From assembly GCA_963853835.1 (NCBI GenBank), contig OY970820.1, forward strand, positions 34,310,873 to 34,374,872: DNA of 64,000 nt, in the 5' to 3' direction. The notes under the pieces are model-generated. The model searched no databases, had not been told where the DNA came from, and saw nothing but the letters and a program-made list of their open reading frames with translations. This stretch comes from Calendula officinalis. Taxonomy: Eukaryota > Streptophyta > Magnoliopsida > Asterales > Asteraceae. The translations under genes were made by a program, and so were the position numbers. Below, in pieces: positions 23,847-33,962 of the stretch (its first letter is position 1; every line of letters starts with the position of its first letter).

Positions 23847-25211
23847 ATGACTGATAATAATGAAAGCACTCAGGCCAACAAAATTCCTATACTCACTCCC
23901 AACAACTTTGGGATGTGGAAGAATCGTATTAAGCAATACATGCTTATTACAGATTATTCTATGTGGGAAGTTGTCCTTGAAGGAAACAAAACTGGTCCTG
24001 GTCAAGCAAGCAGCTCTGCAACTGAGGCAGACAAACTTAAATGTGAGAAGGAGAAGAAGGACAAGGGAATCGAACTGAAAACTCTAAGCACTCTCCTATT
24101 GGCCATTCCTAATGACTATCAACATCTCTTTGTTGAGTATGATGATGCAAAGGTGCTTTGGGAAGCACTGGAGAAGAGATTCGTTGGGACAAAGAGTACC
24201 AAGAGGAACATGAAGTCTGTTCTTAAACAAGACTTTGAAAATTTCAAAGGAAAGCCCAATGAAACACTCACTCAAGTGTTTGACAGATTCAACAAGCTAA
24301 TTGGTGAACTTAACCAAGTTGGGGTCAAGATGGATCAAGAAGATGTCAACATGAAGTTCCTAAGGTCTCTTAGTGAAGAATGGGCCATGTATACAGTGGT
24401 ATATAGACAAAGAGATGCTCTAGAAGAAAAAGAGTTGGATGAACTCTACAATGATCTCAGAGTATTTGAAACTGAGGTAAACCAAAAGAACCCTTCTATT
24501 TCTTCTAATAATGCTGCATTTGTCTCTAGTACAGGTCAAGGTCAGGAAACCTTCACAGGAAAGGCTGCAGATTCTGAGGATACTGCAAGAGAATCCTTCT
24601 TCACTAGTCATGTGCATACTGCACTGATTAGTGATGACTTGGAACAATTGAATCCAGATGATCTTGAGGAGATGGATCTTAAATGGCAGATGGCTATGCT
24701 GAGCCTAAGGACAAAAAGATTCTTAAAGAGAACTGGTAGGACAAGCCTCAACTTCAACAAAGGTGACAAAGCTGGATTTGACAAAACTAAAGTCAAATGT
24801 TACAACTGTAACAACCTTGGTCACTTTGCAAAAGAATGTCCTCAGCCAGACAAAAGATCAAAATCAACTGCCCTTGTATCACAACAAGGACAAGGCTATG
24901 ACTGGAGCTTCCAAGCAGAAGAGCATGCTCAAAATCAAGCTCTCATGGCCTTTACTGACAGTAAAACTGAGGTAAAACCTAAACCTTGTACTTCTGAATG
25001 TGCTAAAATTGTTAAAAAATTAGAAAAAGAAAACACTAAATTAAATGAAGATTTAGCAAAAGCAGTGAGAAGAAATCATGAATTTGATGGTGTGATTGCT
25101 GATCAAGAACATCAAATAAAGGTGTACCAGATGATTGATCAAAGGATAAAGGAAGAATTACTTCAAGCTGTAGATGAGAAAGAGTTTTATGAAACAAAAA
25201 TAAAGAACTAA
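23847..25211 (+). CDS. copia gag protein (454 codons, ends at a frameshift)
   Basis: The start at 23847 is the first Met after the primer site. The N-terminal half is a UBN2-type copia capsid with NFGMWKNRIKQYML, LSTLLLAIPNDYQHL, ALEKRFVG and TLTQVFDRFNKLIGELN. The zinc knuckle is CYNCNNLGHFAKEC (around residue 316). A coiled-coil stretch rich in Lys and Glu follows. The frame stops at TAA in an A-rich run (about 25192-25211). The coiled coil continues in another frame (TSKLEECQLEIEQNKL) until the next ORF, which points to an indel rather than the natural end. A programmed frameshift cannot be excluded from one copy. Confidence 0.85.
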   Translation: MTDNNESTQANKIPILTPNNFGMWKNRIKQYMLITDYSMWEVVLEGNKTGPGQASSSATEADKLKCEKEKKDKGIELKTLSTLLLAIPNDYQHLFVEYDDAKVLWEALEKRFVGTKSTKRNMKSVLKQDFENFKGKPNETLTQVFDRFNKLIGELNQVGVKMDQEDVNMKFLRSLSEEWAMYTVVYRQRDALEEKELDELYNDLRVFETEVNQKNPSISSNNAAFVSSTGQGQETFTGKAADSEDTARESFFTSHVHTALISDDLEQLNPDDLEEMDLKWQMAMLSLRTKRFLKRTGRTSLNFNKGDKAGFDKTKVKCYNCNNLGHFAKECPQPDKRSKSTALVSQQGQGYDWSFQAEEHAQNQALMAFTDSKTEVKPKPCTSECAKIVKKLEKENTKLNEDLAKAVRRNHEFDGVIADQEHQIKVYQMIDQRIKEELLQAVDEKEFYETKIKN

Positions 25212-25339
25212 CAAGTAAATTAGAAGAATGTCAGCTTGAAATTGAACAAAATAAACTAACAATCAAAAAGTTTGAAAGAAGCACTAAAATTCTTGATGAA
25301 CTAACTAACAATCAAACTACAGAAAAAATTGTTCATGGG

Positions 25340-26413
25340 GTGGGATATCATGCTGTACCACCTCCATATAAAATCATTCCACCACTTAAAAATAGTTCAG
25401 AAAGAATTATTAATGAATTAAAAACTGAAAATCAAACTCAATCACATAATGAAACATCTGAATCAAATGATTCTTCTGATGACGATCAATCAATTGAATT
25501 TACAATTTCTCAAACTGAATCACCAAAATCAATTGATACAAGTTTTCACACAGCACAAAGTCCAAATGAATCTCCTAAATATGATGCAGAAAATATACCT
25601 AAAATTCTGAAAAGGGGAAATCAAAGAAATAGGAACCAACTCTTAGAACAAAGAAAAATCATAAAGGCTCAAGATAATAAATTAAAATGTGTTATTTGCA
25701 ACAAAGTAAATCATTTAGCAAAGGATTGTCACTTCAATGCAATAAACTGTAAAGAGTTAAGAGAATTTAAAATCTTTAAAGAAAAAGCAAAAACACAGAA
25801 ATTAAAAGATACTACTGGTCCCTCAGTAGTAAGTAAAAATAAAATTCCAATTGCTGAAACACCAAGATTTGGAAGAACTGCATCAAGATTTGTGCAAAAC
25901 AGAAGAGTTGGAAGCCCAAAGAACAGCAATTACTTCAAGAACAATGGAAAATCCAATCAAAATAAACAATATTTTAAGTTTTCCAACACCAGTAAAAACT
26001 TTAAAAACTTTACTACTGGTGTTAACCCTAATTATAATGCTGTATGGTACCAGTACAAGAACACTACTGGTAAAAACCCTAATTACAAAAATACTACTGC
26101 TCCCAAACCAACTTTCAAAAATACTACTGGTGTCAACCCTAAAAACACTACTGGTCATTCTAAACATGGTAAGTACCCAAATACTACTGGTCCATCAGTA
26201 GTAAAGCATTCAAAAGCTAAAAATCACGGGTATAAACCAAGATCACTAGAAAATTCTCACACCAGTAATACTTTCAAAAGGGCAGTAGTAAAACAAAACA
26301 CCAGTAATAAACAAGTATGGGTACCAAAAATAGTTAAAGTTAAATCCCCAAAAGCTTATTTCTCAAAGGATGAACCCAAGACATATAAAGCTTGGGTTCC
26401 CAAACTTAACTAA
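25340..26413 (+). pseudogene. gag/pol linker region with second zinc knuckle and motif-coded NTTG repeats
   Basis: The 357-codon stretch continues the gag coiled coil in a shifted frame. It holds CVICNKVNHLAKDC (a CX2CX4HX4C knuckle, around residue 117), then a low-complexity basic region rich in Asn, Lys and Thr. Copies of Asn-Thr-Thr-Gly between about 25800 and 26200 are encoded by TACTACTGGT or CACTACTGGT. Reverse copies read Ser-Val-Val. It ends at TAA just before the protease frame, with a second frame change. The region probably adds RNA/DNA-binding mass to gag-pol. Confidence 0.75.
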
Positions 26414-26427
26414 TCCTTTACTCACTT

Positions 26428-27129
26428 GTGCAGAGCATTCAGATCCCAGAAGAAGGAAGAACATGGCATATTGATAGTGGATGCTCAAGGCACATGACTG
26501 GAAATCTGCAAATTCTTAAAGATTTCAAGTCATTTGATGGAGGATATGTGGCATTTGGTGAGAATCCACAGGGAGGTAAGATTACAGGTAAAGGTACTGT
26601 TACTAATGGCAAAATTACCTTTGATGATGTATTTTATGTAGCTGAACTAAAATACAATCTTGTCAGTGTGTCTCAAGTTTGTGATAAAAAGAACAAAATT
26701 CTTTTCACAGACATTGAGTGCATCATTCTTTCTCCTGACTTTATTTTAGATGAAAAATATGTTGTTTTAAGAACTCCAAGGAGAAACAATGTTTATTGCC
26801 TAGATATAGGGGGAGAACTCATCTCTTCAAATGAGATCAACTGTTTTATATCCAAGGCAAACACCACTGAATCAGAACTATGGCATAGAAGGATGTCTCA
26901 CACTAATTTCAAAAACATGAACAATTTAGTAAAAAGAAATTTAGTCATTGGACTACCTCAAAAACAATTCATGTGTGATCATCATTGTGTTGCATGCCTA
27001 AAAGGTAAACAACACAAAACTTCTCATAAGTCCAAATCTGTGAACTCTATTTCTGTTCCTTTACAGCTCCTACATATGGACCTATTTGGACCTACAAATG
27101 TAATGAGTATTGGAAAGAAACAATATTGA
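26428..27129 (+). pseudogene. copia protease and integrase N-terminus, stopped by TGA
   Basis: Protease is recognised by TWHIDSGCSRHMTG (catalytic Asp in DSG). The GAG-pre-integrase region follows, with ELWHRRMSHTNFKNM and CDHHCVACLKGKQHK (the HHCC finger), then LLHMDLFGPTNVMS with the first integrase catalytic Asp. The frame ends at TGA (27127-27129), where the second copy in this window has a Cys codon followed by LVITDDFSRY. The same frame goes on with integrase core sequence, so this is a nonsense mutation. Confidence 0.9.
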
Positions 27130-28380
27130 CTTGTTATTACTGATGACTTTTCCAGATATACATGGGTTTTCTTCCTCAGGACAAAGGATGAAACAAGTGA
27201 ACTCATAAAGAACTTAATTGTCAAACTGGAGAACACATCTGATCAAAAAGTTAAAGCTATAAGATGTGATAATGGTACAGAATTTAAAAATACTAACTTA
27301 ATTAACTTTTGTGATCTTAAAGATATTGACAGGCAATACAGCTCACCTAGAACTCCTCAACAAAATGGTGTAGCTGAAAGAAGAAATAGAACCATCATTG
27401 AAGCAGCAAGATCAATGCTAGCAGACTCAAAGTTACCAATCACTTTTTGGGCTGAAGCTGTTAATACTGCCTGTTATGTTCAGAACAGAGTATTAATAGT
27501 GAAGCCACATTTTAAAACACTATATGAACTTTTTAATAAAAGAAAACCTTCCATAAGTTTCCTAAAATCATTTCTGATTACAAGAGAACAAATTGGTAAA
27601 TTTGACTGCAAAGCTGATGATGGAATCTTTGTGGGATATTCTACTCAAAGCAAATCATACAGAGTATTCAACAAAAGACTAAGGATAATTGAAGAAAGCA
27701 TCAATGTATCCTTTAATGAAAATGTTTTTAATGAACAAGGAAATGGTCCAGATTGGCTATTTAATATAGACAATCTAACCAAATCCTTTAATTCTAACAT
27801 GGACTTCAATGCAGGAAATTCAAATTGTCACACTCAAAAGGAAGGAACATCATCTGTTAATACTGGTCAAGAGGAGATGAGATACATAGTAGTTAATACT
27901 GCTCCAATAGTTAATACTGAGGACAGTAATAACTCAAATTCTGAAACCAGTAGTAACTCTGAGAATAAGGACAGTAGTAATTCAGATACTACTGATACCA
28001 GTAATAGTACTCAAAATACTACTGGTCCTAACAATAACCTAGATTCTCAAGATACTACTGATACCAGTAACAACAACAATACTACTGATCTCAATGAAGA
28101 CAATAGCAGTAGTAACTTTGACCAAGATAATGATGAACCAAACATCTATGACAATGAAGGATCACTAGAGGAACAACTGCCTGAGACAAATGAGTCCAAT
28201 CTTGAAAATCAACTAGTAGTTGATAAAACTACAACCACAAGGACTCAGAAGAACCATCCATTAGACCTTGTTCTAAGTGATGTTAACTCACCACTACAAA
28301 CAAGAAGCAAATTAAATAAAAGCTTAACTGCAAACATGTGTAACATAAGTCTAATTGCTAATGAATGTATGTTTGAATGA
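27130..28380 (+). pseudogene. copia integrase core and C-terminal region
   Basis: After the TGA the integrase frame continues with VITDDFSRYTWVFFL, RCDNGTEFKN (second Asp) and NGVAERRNRTIIEAAR (catalytic Glu). Then come MLADSKLP and TFWAEAVNTACYVQNR. Compared with the second copy (61754-62432) about six codons are missing after FLKSF near 27573. The tail (27840-28130) is Asn/Ser/Thr-rich and includes repeated DTTD and NTTG units encoded by the TACTACTGRT motif. The frame ends at TGA 28378-28380, directly before the RT domain. The other copy reads through at that point. Confidence 0.85.
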
Positions 28381-29553
28381 TTTTTGTCTCAGGATGAACC
28401 AAAGAAGATCCAACAAGCAATGAAGGACTCAAACTGGATTGAGGCAATGCAAGAGGAACTCCTTCAATTTAAGTTACAAGCTGTTTGGACACTTGTACCT
28501 CTACCCAAAGGAAAAAGAGCCATTGGAACAAGATGGATCTTCAGAAACAAGAAAGATGAAAGAGGTATAGTGATCAAGAACAAAGCCAGACTTGTAGCCC
28601 AAGGATACACTCAAGAAGAAGGAATTGACTATGATGAAGTATATGCTCCTGTTGCTAGAATTGAAGCCATAAGAATATTTCTAGCATATGCTTCATTCAA
28701 GAAGTTCAAAGTCTATCAAATGGATGTGAAGAGTGCATTTCTATATGGGAAGATTGAAGAAGAGGTCTATGTATGCCAACCTCCAGGTTTTGAAGATCCA
28801 AAACATGGTGATTATGTGTTCAAACTAGATAAAGCTCTGTATGGCCTACATCAGGCACCAAGAGCATGGTATGACAGATTATCATCATACCTATTGAAGA
28901 ACAACTTTAAAAGAGGAGCCATTGACAAAACTTTGTTTACAAAGAAAGTCAAAGATGATATACTACTGGTACAAATCTATGTAGATGATATCATCTTTGG
29001 CTCAACCAATGATTTATTATGCAAAGAATTTGAAGAACTGATGCAGATTAAATTCAAGATGAGCTCTATGGGTCCAATGAACTTCTTCCTTGGACTCCAA
29101 GTCAATCAAAGAACAGATGGTATTTTGATAAATCAATCAAAATATGTCAAAGACATCTTGGAAAAGTTTGATTTGAAAGACAGTAAAAGTGCAAGTACAC
29201 CAATGGAAACACACAAACACCTACATCCTGATGTTGAGGGGGAGGATGTAGATGAACACTTATATAGATCAATGATAGGCTCTTTGATGTACTTAACTGC
29301 ATCAAGACCTGACATTATGTATAGTGTTTGTGTGTGTGCAAGATATCAAGCAAGACCTAAAGAACTACACTTGCAAGCTGTCAAAAGAATATTCAGATAC
29401 TTGAAAGGCAAACCATCACTAGGTCTATGGTATCCACATGATTCACCCTTTGAACTCATAGCCTACACAGATAGTGACTATGGAGGTGAATGTCAAGACA
29501 GAAAGTCCACTACTGGTGGATGTCAATTCTTTGGATCAAGACTGGTGTCATGA
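28381..29553 (+). pseudogene. copia reverse transcriptase and start of RNase H
   Basis: The frame contains KDSNWIEAMQEEL, AIGTRWIFRNKKDERG, ARLVAQGYTQEEGIDYDE, VYQMDVKSAFLYG, LYGLHQAPRAWYD, QIYVDDIIFGST (catalytic YVDD) and FFLGLQVNQ. RNase H begins with AYTDSDYGGECQDRKST. It stops at TGA 29551-29553, where the second copy has Trp, consistent with a G-to-A change. No separate start is expected, because this is polyprotein sequence downstream of another stop. Confidence 0.9.
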
Positions 29554-29922
29554 CAATGTAAGAAGCAAACAAATGTATCAACATCAACTGCTGAAGCAGA
29601 ATATGTAGCTGCATCTGCTTGCTGTGCTCAAGTACTATGGATTCAAAACCAGCTTCTAGACTTTGGTATCTCTATCCTTAAAACTCCTATTTTTATTGAT
29701 AATCAAAGTGCTATTAGTATTGTGAACAATCCAGTAAAACACTCTAAAACTAAACACATTGAAATAAGATTTCATTTTATAAGAGACTGTAATGAAAAGA
29801 AATTAATCAAAGTTGTTAAAATTCATACTGATGATCAATTAGCAGATCTTTTTACAAAAGCATTTGATGTAGGAAGATTCAACTTCTTGGTTAGCAGTAT
29901 TGGAATGATTTTGATAAATTAA
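29554..29922 (+). pseudogene. copia RNase H C-terminal part
   Basis: It continues the same frame after the TGA. It has STAEAEYVAASACCAQ, the copia RNase H signature NPVKHSKTKHIEIRFHFIRD, and HTDDQLADLFTKAFD at the end. The stop at 29920-29922 marks the end of pol. Confidence 0.9.
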
Positions 29923-29986
29923 AATCTCACTTAAAATCATGTGTAAAATTAGTGTTGTAAAATATTATTTATTTGTTTAAGTGTTT

Positions 29987-30247
29987 TACTACTGGTAGAT
30001 CTGTATTACTGGTTGTAGGCATGTGCACAAGATACTACTGGTAGTTCATTACTACTGGTGTGTATTAGGTTTACATAAATACTACTGGTAAGTCAGTACT
30101 ACTGGTATTCACATATACTACTGGTCTTGTGATGTTAGTAGATACTACTGATGTTTATAGTTACTACTGATGTCAAAATCCTTAGTCACTACTGATGTTA
30201 GTAGATACTACTGACGTTTTACTACTGATATCACATTTACTACTGGT
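29987..30247 (+). promoter_or_regulatory. cluster of ten TACTACTGRT motifs before the accessory ORF
   Basis: Ten exact copies, seven ending GGT and three ending GAT, lie in 261 bp, with several near matches (CACTACTGAT, TACTACTGAC, TATTACTGGT). All run in the plus orientation with uneven spacing. They follow pol directly, and the last copy ends 98 bp before a strong TATA box. The layout copies that of the LTR (cluster, gap of 100-140 bp, TATA). Confidence 0.8.
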
Positions 30248-30345
30248 CTTTCAGAATCACAATTACCAAACTAACCCCCGTGAAAATAACCGTTAGGCTA
30301 TAATTCGAAGGGCAATTTAGTCGTTTTGCAGGTTAAATCGAAAGA

Positions 30346-30354
30346 TATAAAAGG
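30346..30354 (+). promoter_or_regulatory. internal TATA box for the accessory ORF
   Basis: TATAAAAGG, a textbook plant TATA box, lies 133 bp upstream of the accessory ATG. The intervening leader contains a pyrimidine-rich stretch expected near a start site. An internal promoter would allow the accessory protein to be made from its own transcript. The second copy has TATAAATA in the same place (54858-54851, minus). Confidence 0.55.
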
Positions 30355-30486
30355 CGGCAGTCGATTAATTTAGCATTATCTTCACTTCGATTTGCTAAAT
30401 TCTCTCGATAAACCCTAGTTGTCGATCAAAAAAAATCCTTCGTCAGTAACAAAATTCATTCCTGTTTCTTTCAAAATCAATAACAA

Positions 30487-33400
30487 ATGGCAACTCTAAA
30501 ATCTTTGAATGTTCAAACCGATCTCAAATACTCAGAATTTCACAATATGTGTGCTTTCCTAAAGAATCCCGACGGAACAAAAGATTTTCGTCCGATCGTC
30601 AAATTTTTGAGAAATTCTTATATACAGTTTGCTTTAACTGTAAAACCAAAATCATATCAACAGCACTTGGTGGATTTCTGGACCAATGCTGAACAAACAG
30701 AAGGAACAACCATATCTATGATCAAATCAAAAGTAGATGGAAAGCATATAACAGTCACAGAACAATCAATTCGACACCATCTACAACTACACGATGATTC
30801 AGGTATGTTTACTCTTCCTAAGGAATACATTGCTGAAATTTTAAATAAAATGGGTTATGAGGGAAGACTGAATATAGTAAAATTTCAAAAGGGTCTTCTC
30901 TCCCCACAATGGAAATTTTTAGTACATACTATTCAGCATTGTATTTCTCCTAAACGAAGTACTTGGAATGAGTTTAATAAGGCAATAGCCTCTGCTGTTG
31001 TCTGCTTATGCACAGACCAAGTATTTAATTTTTCTCAAATGATTTTTGAAGGTATGTTGGGAAATCTTAGTTCTTCTAAATTTTTAATGTATCCCAGATT
31101 TCTACAACATATCACTAACATGGAATTACAAAACTTGTCAACTCCCAAAAACATTTTTATTATTCCAGAGTTGAACAAGAAAGTTTTCTCAAATATGAGA
31201 AAACAATTTAAATTTTCGGGCAAGGAAACCCCATTATTTCCTAACATGATCAAAGATCAAACACAAATTGGAGAGGGTTCAATCATAGATACAACCCAAA
31301 TTGAACCTCAACCCACTCCATCACCCCCAAATACAGCCCAAACACCACCCCAACTAGTCACTCAATCACCAACTCAAACAGAAGTCCTGAATGTGTCCCA
31401 GGAACTTGACATAAATCTGCAGAGTGTTACTCTTCACTCTGTGGAAGACCTACCATATAAAACCAAAAACATTTCTACAATCTATCAAAGAAAGAAAATT
31501 TCTTCAAAGGACACCAGGGGACAAATTGAGTCAAACCCCAGGCTCCAAGAGTTGTCCTTTAAGGAGGAGAGAGGACATGAGGCGAGGGCTCTCACTACTG
31601 ATGCCCCAAAGGTGGGTGCACAGGATAGTGAGAACATCACTAAGACCCAGACCTCGGCAACTTTGAGTGATGACTCATTTGAGGAGTTACTCAAAGGACC
31701 CCGGTGCCAAGAAACCACAAGGGGGGACATCTCTGCTTCTTCTAGGAAGAAGAGGATGTCTAAAAGACCCAATGAATCACCAAGAAGTGATGATGGCAGA
31801 TCTATTGATTTGACGTATAGGATGGAAAACCTTCAAACCAATGTACCTGTTAGTGAGCCCGATGATCTTGCTAGATGGAGTGAGGGCAGTATTAAAATCA
31901 AACAATTGACGGAAAAAGTGGATTCTCTTGAATCCACTGTACAAAATTGTCTTACATATCTCACAAACCAAGGAAAAACTATGGCTGCCATGAAAAGGCA
32001 TGTTAACACCATCAACAAACGCATGAGGTTTTATGAACACAGGCTTCATCAACAAACCAAGATCATCAGAAGATTGAAGAAGAAAATTGATGATAGTGAG
32101 GCTCCACCAGTTGAGCTCACTAAGGGGGAGAAGGATAACATTCAAACCATGATTGATGAATCAATTGCAGCAGCAGCATCCTCTCTCCTAAATTTAAAAG
32201 AAACAAAAGTTGATGAAGGCCCAGAAATGATGGTTACTGAAGATGAGCCTATTACTACTGCTACCATGGAAGAACAAGTTGAAAAAGAAACATCAGTAGT
32301 AACTCCTACTACTGATATCATAGCAGTAGTAAGTCAGGAAGAGGAAATGAATGCACCAAATACTACTGATGCCCTATCAGTAGTAACTCCTGAAGTCACA
32401 CCAGTAGTAACTACTCTGGTTACTACTGAAGAGGAAGAATTGCAGCTACCAGAGCTAATTGAAAGAGAAAGACATGTCATCATCTCCAAACCACCAACAC
32501 CTAATCAACCACTTATCATACCTGACATTGATGATAATGTGAACTGGTTTGAGGTAGATGAATGTACACTTCCTCCACACCCTAAAATTTTATCAGAAGA
32601 TCAACTACATCTGTTTTATCCAAAACTTCTGATCTTGGGTGTACCTGATATGAAATACACTCCACCTCCACCATCTGCATGTATTGGAAAAGGAAAAGAA
32701 GTCTATGATGAAGACTATCCAAACAGAGCCTTAGGTCACCAAATGGTGAACAAGATCAATCATGTTAGATCAGAGAAACAGTCTAGATGGAGGGTAAAAC
32801 ACAAGAAATATTTGGAGAAAGTGGAGATGTATCAAACTCCTAAGGAAAACAAAAAGAAGAAAACTCAAGAAATTAACATTCCTGTTCAAACAGATGACAT
32901 TCAGATAAAAGCTCAAAAGGCAGAATTCAAAAGGCTTAGAAAGGTCGAAGAAGAACATATTCAATGCCTTGAATATCTGGTCTCTGAATGCAAGAAAACT
33001 AAAAGTGAGCTAACATATGATGTATATGAACAGAAAGCCAATATGATTGAATATTTGAAATCAAAAGGGCAAAATGCTAAGTCATTTGGTAGAATGAAAA
33101 TGATGACTATCATTGAAAGATATTGTGCTGCAAAGAAGAATGACTTGGCTGAACAAGAAGCAGAAGAAGAAAAGAAATCCAAAGCCTTAAGTCCAATTAA
33201 AACTTTAATCCCAATCAGTCCAAACTTAATCAAGAAGGATAGTATCTCAACTACTGGTGAGCCATCAACAAAGAAAAGAAAGATGGTTTCTCAAGAACAA
33301 AGTGCTCAAAAGAAGTCAAAAACAGAGCAAGTCATTCCTGTTCTTGATCTACCAGTTGCTCCCTTACAGAACAATCCTATCATAAATTGGAGAATTTTGA

Positions 33401-33930
33401 ATAATAATGTGATAGAGATCATAATGGAAGACAAAGTTGTACAGAGATTCACTGGATGGTTACCATTGATCATGTCCTGTTCAAGAAGTGATGTTATTAA
33501 ACTATTGATCATTGGTAAACCTAGGATGAGAAAGAAATCATGGAAAGAATCTGGAGCTGGATACCTAACTAGAATGATAGATGCTGCATTTTATCCAGAC
33601 AACTATCCAGAACAATTTACCAGTGAAGAAAATGTTTATCATTGGAATGTGATTCCAACAGCTCAAATGTACTTCTTTGAAAAATCTGGAAAAGTATGTG
33701 AACTATACTTATATGAAAAAGAATATCCACACTCTGAGAAGACAATGTATCAGATATTCACAAATACCATGATGAAGCCATATGATGAAGTAATGTTTCA
33801 GAACAAATTGAATTATTTTACAAAAAGAAACAGCAAGTACATTATAGCTCAAAGAAAAGCTCAAAATCAAAGAACCCTAGAGAAGAGAAGGAAAGAAGAA
33901 GAAGAAGAAGAACAAAAGAAAATTGATTGA
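30487..33930 (+). CDS. intact 1147-aa accessory (post-pol) protein of the SIRE-like element
   Basis: The frame is open from ATG at 30487 to TGA before the polypurine tract. Residues 1-260 form a conserved globular domain (FRPIVKFLRNSYIQFALTV, VTEQSIRHHLQL, KGLLSPQWKFLVHTIQHC, FNFSQMIFEGML). From memory it matches the Pfam 'putative plant transposon protein' domain common in Asteraceae elements. A Pro/Thr-rich linker follows (265-310), then a coiled coil near 468-548 and an acidic, motif-encoded stretch at 595-648 (TTD, SVV, PVV). After that come a Lys/Glu-rich helical region (770-900), nuclear-localisation-like KKRK (near 928) and KKSK, and a second conserved C-terminal domain (950-1120, NNPIINWR to YFTKRN). 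No signal peptide or membrane span is visible, so it is not envelope-like. Its function is unknown. Nuclear DNA or RNA binding is my inference. Confidence 0.85.
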   Translation: MATLKSLNVQTDLKYSEFHNMCAFLKNPDGTKDFRPIVKFLRNSYIQFALTVKPKSYQQHLVDFWTNAEQTEGTTISMIKSKVDGKHITVTEQSIRHHLQLHDDSGMFTLPKEYIAEILNKMGYEGRLNIVKFQKGLLSPQWKFLVHTIQHCISPKRSTWNEFNKAIASAVVCLCTDQVFNFSQMIFEGMLGNLSSSKFLMYPRFLQHITNMELQNLSTPKNIFIIPELNKKVFSNMRKQFKFSGKETPLFPNMIKDQTQIGEGSIIDTTQIEPQPTPSPPNTAQTPPQLVTQSPTQTEVLNVSQELDINLQSVTLHSVEDLPYKTKNISTIYQRKKISSKDTRGQIESNPRLQELSFKEERGHEARALTTDAPKVGAQDSENITKTQTSATLSDDSFEELLKGPRCQETTRGDISASSRKKRMSKRPNESPRSDDGRSIDLTYRMENLQTNVPVSEPDDLARWSEGSIKIKQLTEKVDSLESTVQNCLTYLTNQGKTMAAMKRHVNTINKRMRFYEHRLHQQTKIIRRLKKKIDDSEAPPVELTKGEKDNIQTMIDESIAAAASSLLNLKETKVDEGPEMMVTEDEPITTATMEEQVEKETSVVTPTTDIIAVVSQEEEMNAPNTTDALSVVTPEVTPVVTTLVTTEEEELQLPELIERERHVIISKPPTPNQPLIIPDIDDNVNWFEVDECTLPPHPKILSEDQLHLFYPKLLILGVPDMKYTPPPPSACIGKGKEVYDEDYPNRALGHQMVNKINHVRSEKQSRWRVKHKKYLEKVEMYQTPKENKKKKTQEINIPVQTDDIQIKAQKAEFKRLRKVEEEHIQCLEYLVSECKKTKSELTYDVYEQKANMIEYLKSKGQNAKSFGRMKMMTIIERYCAAKKNDLAEQEAEEEKKSKALSPIKTLIPISPNLIKKDSISTTGEPSTKKRKMVSQEQSAQKKSKTEQVIPVLDLPVAPLQNNPIINWRILNNNVIEIIMEDKVVQRFTGWLPLIMSCSRSDVIKLLIIGKPRMRKKSWKESGAGYLTRMIDAAFYPDNYPEQFTSEENVYHWNVIPTAQMYFFEKSGKVCELYLYEKEYPHSEKTMYQIFTNTMMKPYDEVMFQNKLNYFTKRNSKYIIAQRKAQNQRTLEKRRKEEEEEEQKKID

Positions 33931-33949
33931 TTAAGAGATAATCAATAAG

Positions 33950-33962
33950 TTTAGGGGGAGAT
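33950..33962 (+). other. polypurine tract of the SIRE-like element
   Basis: The purine-rich run TTAGGGGGAGA directly precedes the 3' LTR start at 33963. It is the expected plus-strand primer for reverse transcription. Confidence 0.85.

Noticed and set aside
27127..29553. TGA stops read as recoded amino acids
   Set aside because: The second copy in this window has Cys and Trp codons at two of the sites and reads through at the third, so ordinary mutation explains them.
30487..33930. Envelope-like protein, as reported for some SIRE relatives
   Set aside because: No signal peptide, no hydrophobic transmembrane segment and no glycoprotein-like pattern. Instead it has basic, nuclear-type and coiled-coil sequence.
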